DNA from: Prevotella sp.
GTDB taxonomy: Bacteria; Bacteroidota; Bacteroidia; Bacteroidales; Bacteroidaceae
Assembly (NCBI GenBank): GCA_017442765.1
Contig: JAFRZC010000118.1
Span: 1 to 14,923 of the forward strand
Direction: 5' to 3'
DNA: 14,923 bases
Below are positions 13,760 to 14,923 of the stretch, in pieces (positions within the stretch are counted from its first letter, which is position 1; each line of letters begins with the position of its first letter). The notes beneath the pieces were generated by a model that had not been told where the DNA came from, ran no database searches, and saw only the letters and a program-made list of their open reading frames with translations. The translations under genes were made by a program, and so were the position numbers.

Positions 13760-14923
13760 TTACACGATGCCCTGGGCCATCATGGCCTTGGCCACCTTCA
13801 TGAATCCGGCCACGTTGGCACCTTTCACGTAGTTGATGTAGCCGTCGGCCTCGGTGCCGTACTTGATGCAGTTCTCGTGAATATCGTTCATGATGCGCTT
13901 CAGGTAGTCGTCAACCTCTTTGGCCGTCCAGCTGAGGCGTTCTGAGTTCTGGCTCATCTCCAGGCCGCTCACCGACACGCCTCCGGCATTCGATGCCTTG
14001 CCCGGCGCATAGAGCAGCTTGTTGTCCTGGAAGATTTTGATGGCCTCGGGCAGCGAAGGCATGTTGGCACCCTCGGCTACGGCAATCACACCGTTGTTGA
14101 CCAGAGCCTGAGCCTCCTCGCCGTTGATCTCGTTCTGCGTGGCACAGGGCAGGGCGATGTCGGCAACCTCGTGCCAGGGACGCTGACCCTCGTGATAGAC
14201 GGCGTTGGGATATTCCTCGGCATACTCCTTGATACGTCCGCGCTCTATGTTCTTCAGCTCCATCACGTAGTCGAGCTTCTCGCGGTCGATGCCGTCGGGG
14301 TCGTAGATGTAGCCGTCGCTGTCGGAGAGGGTGAGCACCTTCGCACCCAGCTGGATGCACTTCTCCGCAGCATACTGCGCCACGTTTCCGGCTCCCGAGA
14401 TGAGCACGCGCTTGCCCTCGAGCGAGATGCCGCGCGTGGCGAGCATCGAGGTGAGGAAATAGACGGTGCCGTAGCCCGTAGCCTCGGGACGGATGAGCGA
14501 GCCGCCGAAGGGGATGCCCTTACCGGTGAGCACGCCCTGGAACTGGTGGGTGAGCTTCTTGTACTGTCCGAAGAGATAGCCTACCTCGCGGCCGCCCACA
14601 CCGATGTCGCCTGCCGGCACGTCCTCGTCGGGACCGATGTGGCGATAGAGCTCGTTCATGAAAGCCTGGCAGAAGCGCATCACCTCGGCTTCGCTCTTGC
14701 CGCGCGGCGAGAAGTCGGAGCCGCCCTTGGCACCGCCCATCGGCAGCGTGGTGAGCGAGTTCTTGAACGTCTGCTCGAAGGCGAGGAACTTCAGAATACC
14801 CAGGTTCACCGACTTGTGGTAGCGCAGTCCGCCCTTGTACGGGCCGATGGCATTGTTGTGCTGGATGCGGTAGCCCATGTTGGTCTGCACATTGCCCTTG
14901 TTGTCGGTCCACGTCACGCGGAA
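13760..14923 (-). CDS. gdhA: NADP-type glutamate dehydrogenase (5' end outside window)
   Basis: 387 residues are visible; the frame is open to the right edge, so roughly the first 55-65 residues of a normal 445-residue hexameric enzyme are missing. It converts 2-oxoglutarate and ammonium to glutamate with NADPH in the cytoplasm. Numbered from the edge, the substrate-site lysine lies in PYKGGLRYHKSV (29-39), the catalytic lysine is K66 in PMGGAKGGSDF, the catalytic aspartate is D106 in VPAGDIGVGGREVG, and the Rossmann motif GAGNVA is at 177-182. The GSDFSPRGKSEAEVMRFCQAFM stretch is typical of the bacterial NADP-dependent type; cofactor preference is inferred from this similarity. The GTG near 14917 is not the true start, because homology continues to the edge. 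A terminator follows. Confidence 0.96.
   Translation of the reverse strand, partial: FRVTWTDNKGNVQTNMGYRIQHNNAIGPYKGGLRYHKSVNLGILKFLAFEQTFKNSLTTLPMGGAKGGSDFSPRGKSEAEVMRFCQAFMNELYRHIGPDEDVPAGDIGVGGREVGYLFGQYKKLTHQFQGVLTGKGIPFGGSLIRPEATGYGTVYFLTSMLATRGISLEGKRVLISGAGNVAQYAAEKCIQLGAKVLTLSDSDGYIYDPDGIDREKLDYVMELKNIERGRIKEYAEEYPNAVYHEGQRPWHEVADIALPCATQNEINGEEAQALVNNGVIAVAEGANMPSLPEAIKIFQDNKLLYAPGKASNAGGVSVSGLEMSQNSERLSWTAKEVDDYLKRIMNDIHENCIKYGTEADGYINYVKGANVAGFMKVAKAMMAQGIV

Overview
The window looks like a chromosomal segment of a Bacteroidales bacterium, most likely Prevotella in the broad sense. The promoters follow the Bacteroidota pattern TTTG-N19/20-TAnnTTTG (upstream of 270, 1000 and 1518, and of the tRNA). 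Most starts lack a strong Shine-Dalgarno sequence. An HU-HIG type histone-like protein is present, and two secreted proteins end in the short C-terminal tail typical of Prevotella secreted proteins (aromatic residue, then GQR..., then a KG...GRK.V.K ending). The genus is inferred, not proven.

Positions 1-1425: the tail of a secreted protein and its strong terminator; an AT-richer two-gene cassette, DUF4160 plus DUF2442, with its own promoter; then an HU-family gene whose leader carries four 22-bp palindromic repeats starting about where transcription should start.

Positions 1466-6370: a probable co-directional transcription unit of carbon starvation transporter CstA, a small outer-membrane beta-barrel protein, RecR, a four-helix membrane protein, a family 2 glycosyltransferase with an extra C-terminal domain, and a GNAT acetyltransferase. 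Two gene junctions overlap. The last three genes suggest envelope glycan work; recR is housekeeping.

Positions 6387-7192: tRNA-Asp(GTC) with promoter and terminator, then a long non-coding stretch packed with palindromes: an alternative-hairpin element, a pyrimidine tract and a second 22-bp-period array with conserved arms and variable centres. It ends at the promoter of a 587-residue secreted protein (7193-8956) combining a BspA-like repeat, an X25/SusE-F-like starch-binding-type module and a putative carbohydrate-binding domain.

Positions 8987-13539 (minus strand): a tightly packed MacAB-TolC type tripartite efflux operon, in transcription order outer-membrane factor, periplasmic adaptor, ATPase, permease. 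Positions 13760-14923 (minus strand): NADP-type glutamate dehydrogenase, cut by the window edge, with a terminator behind it.

Most genes are ordinary for this group. The items most worth a second look are the two 22-bp palindromic arrays, the DUF4160/DUF2442 cassette, the operator-like inverted repeat on the HU promoter, and the glycosyltransferase C-terminal domain. No CRISPR array, insertion sequence or phage gene was seen.
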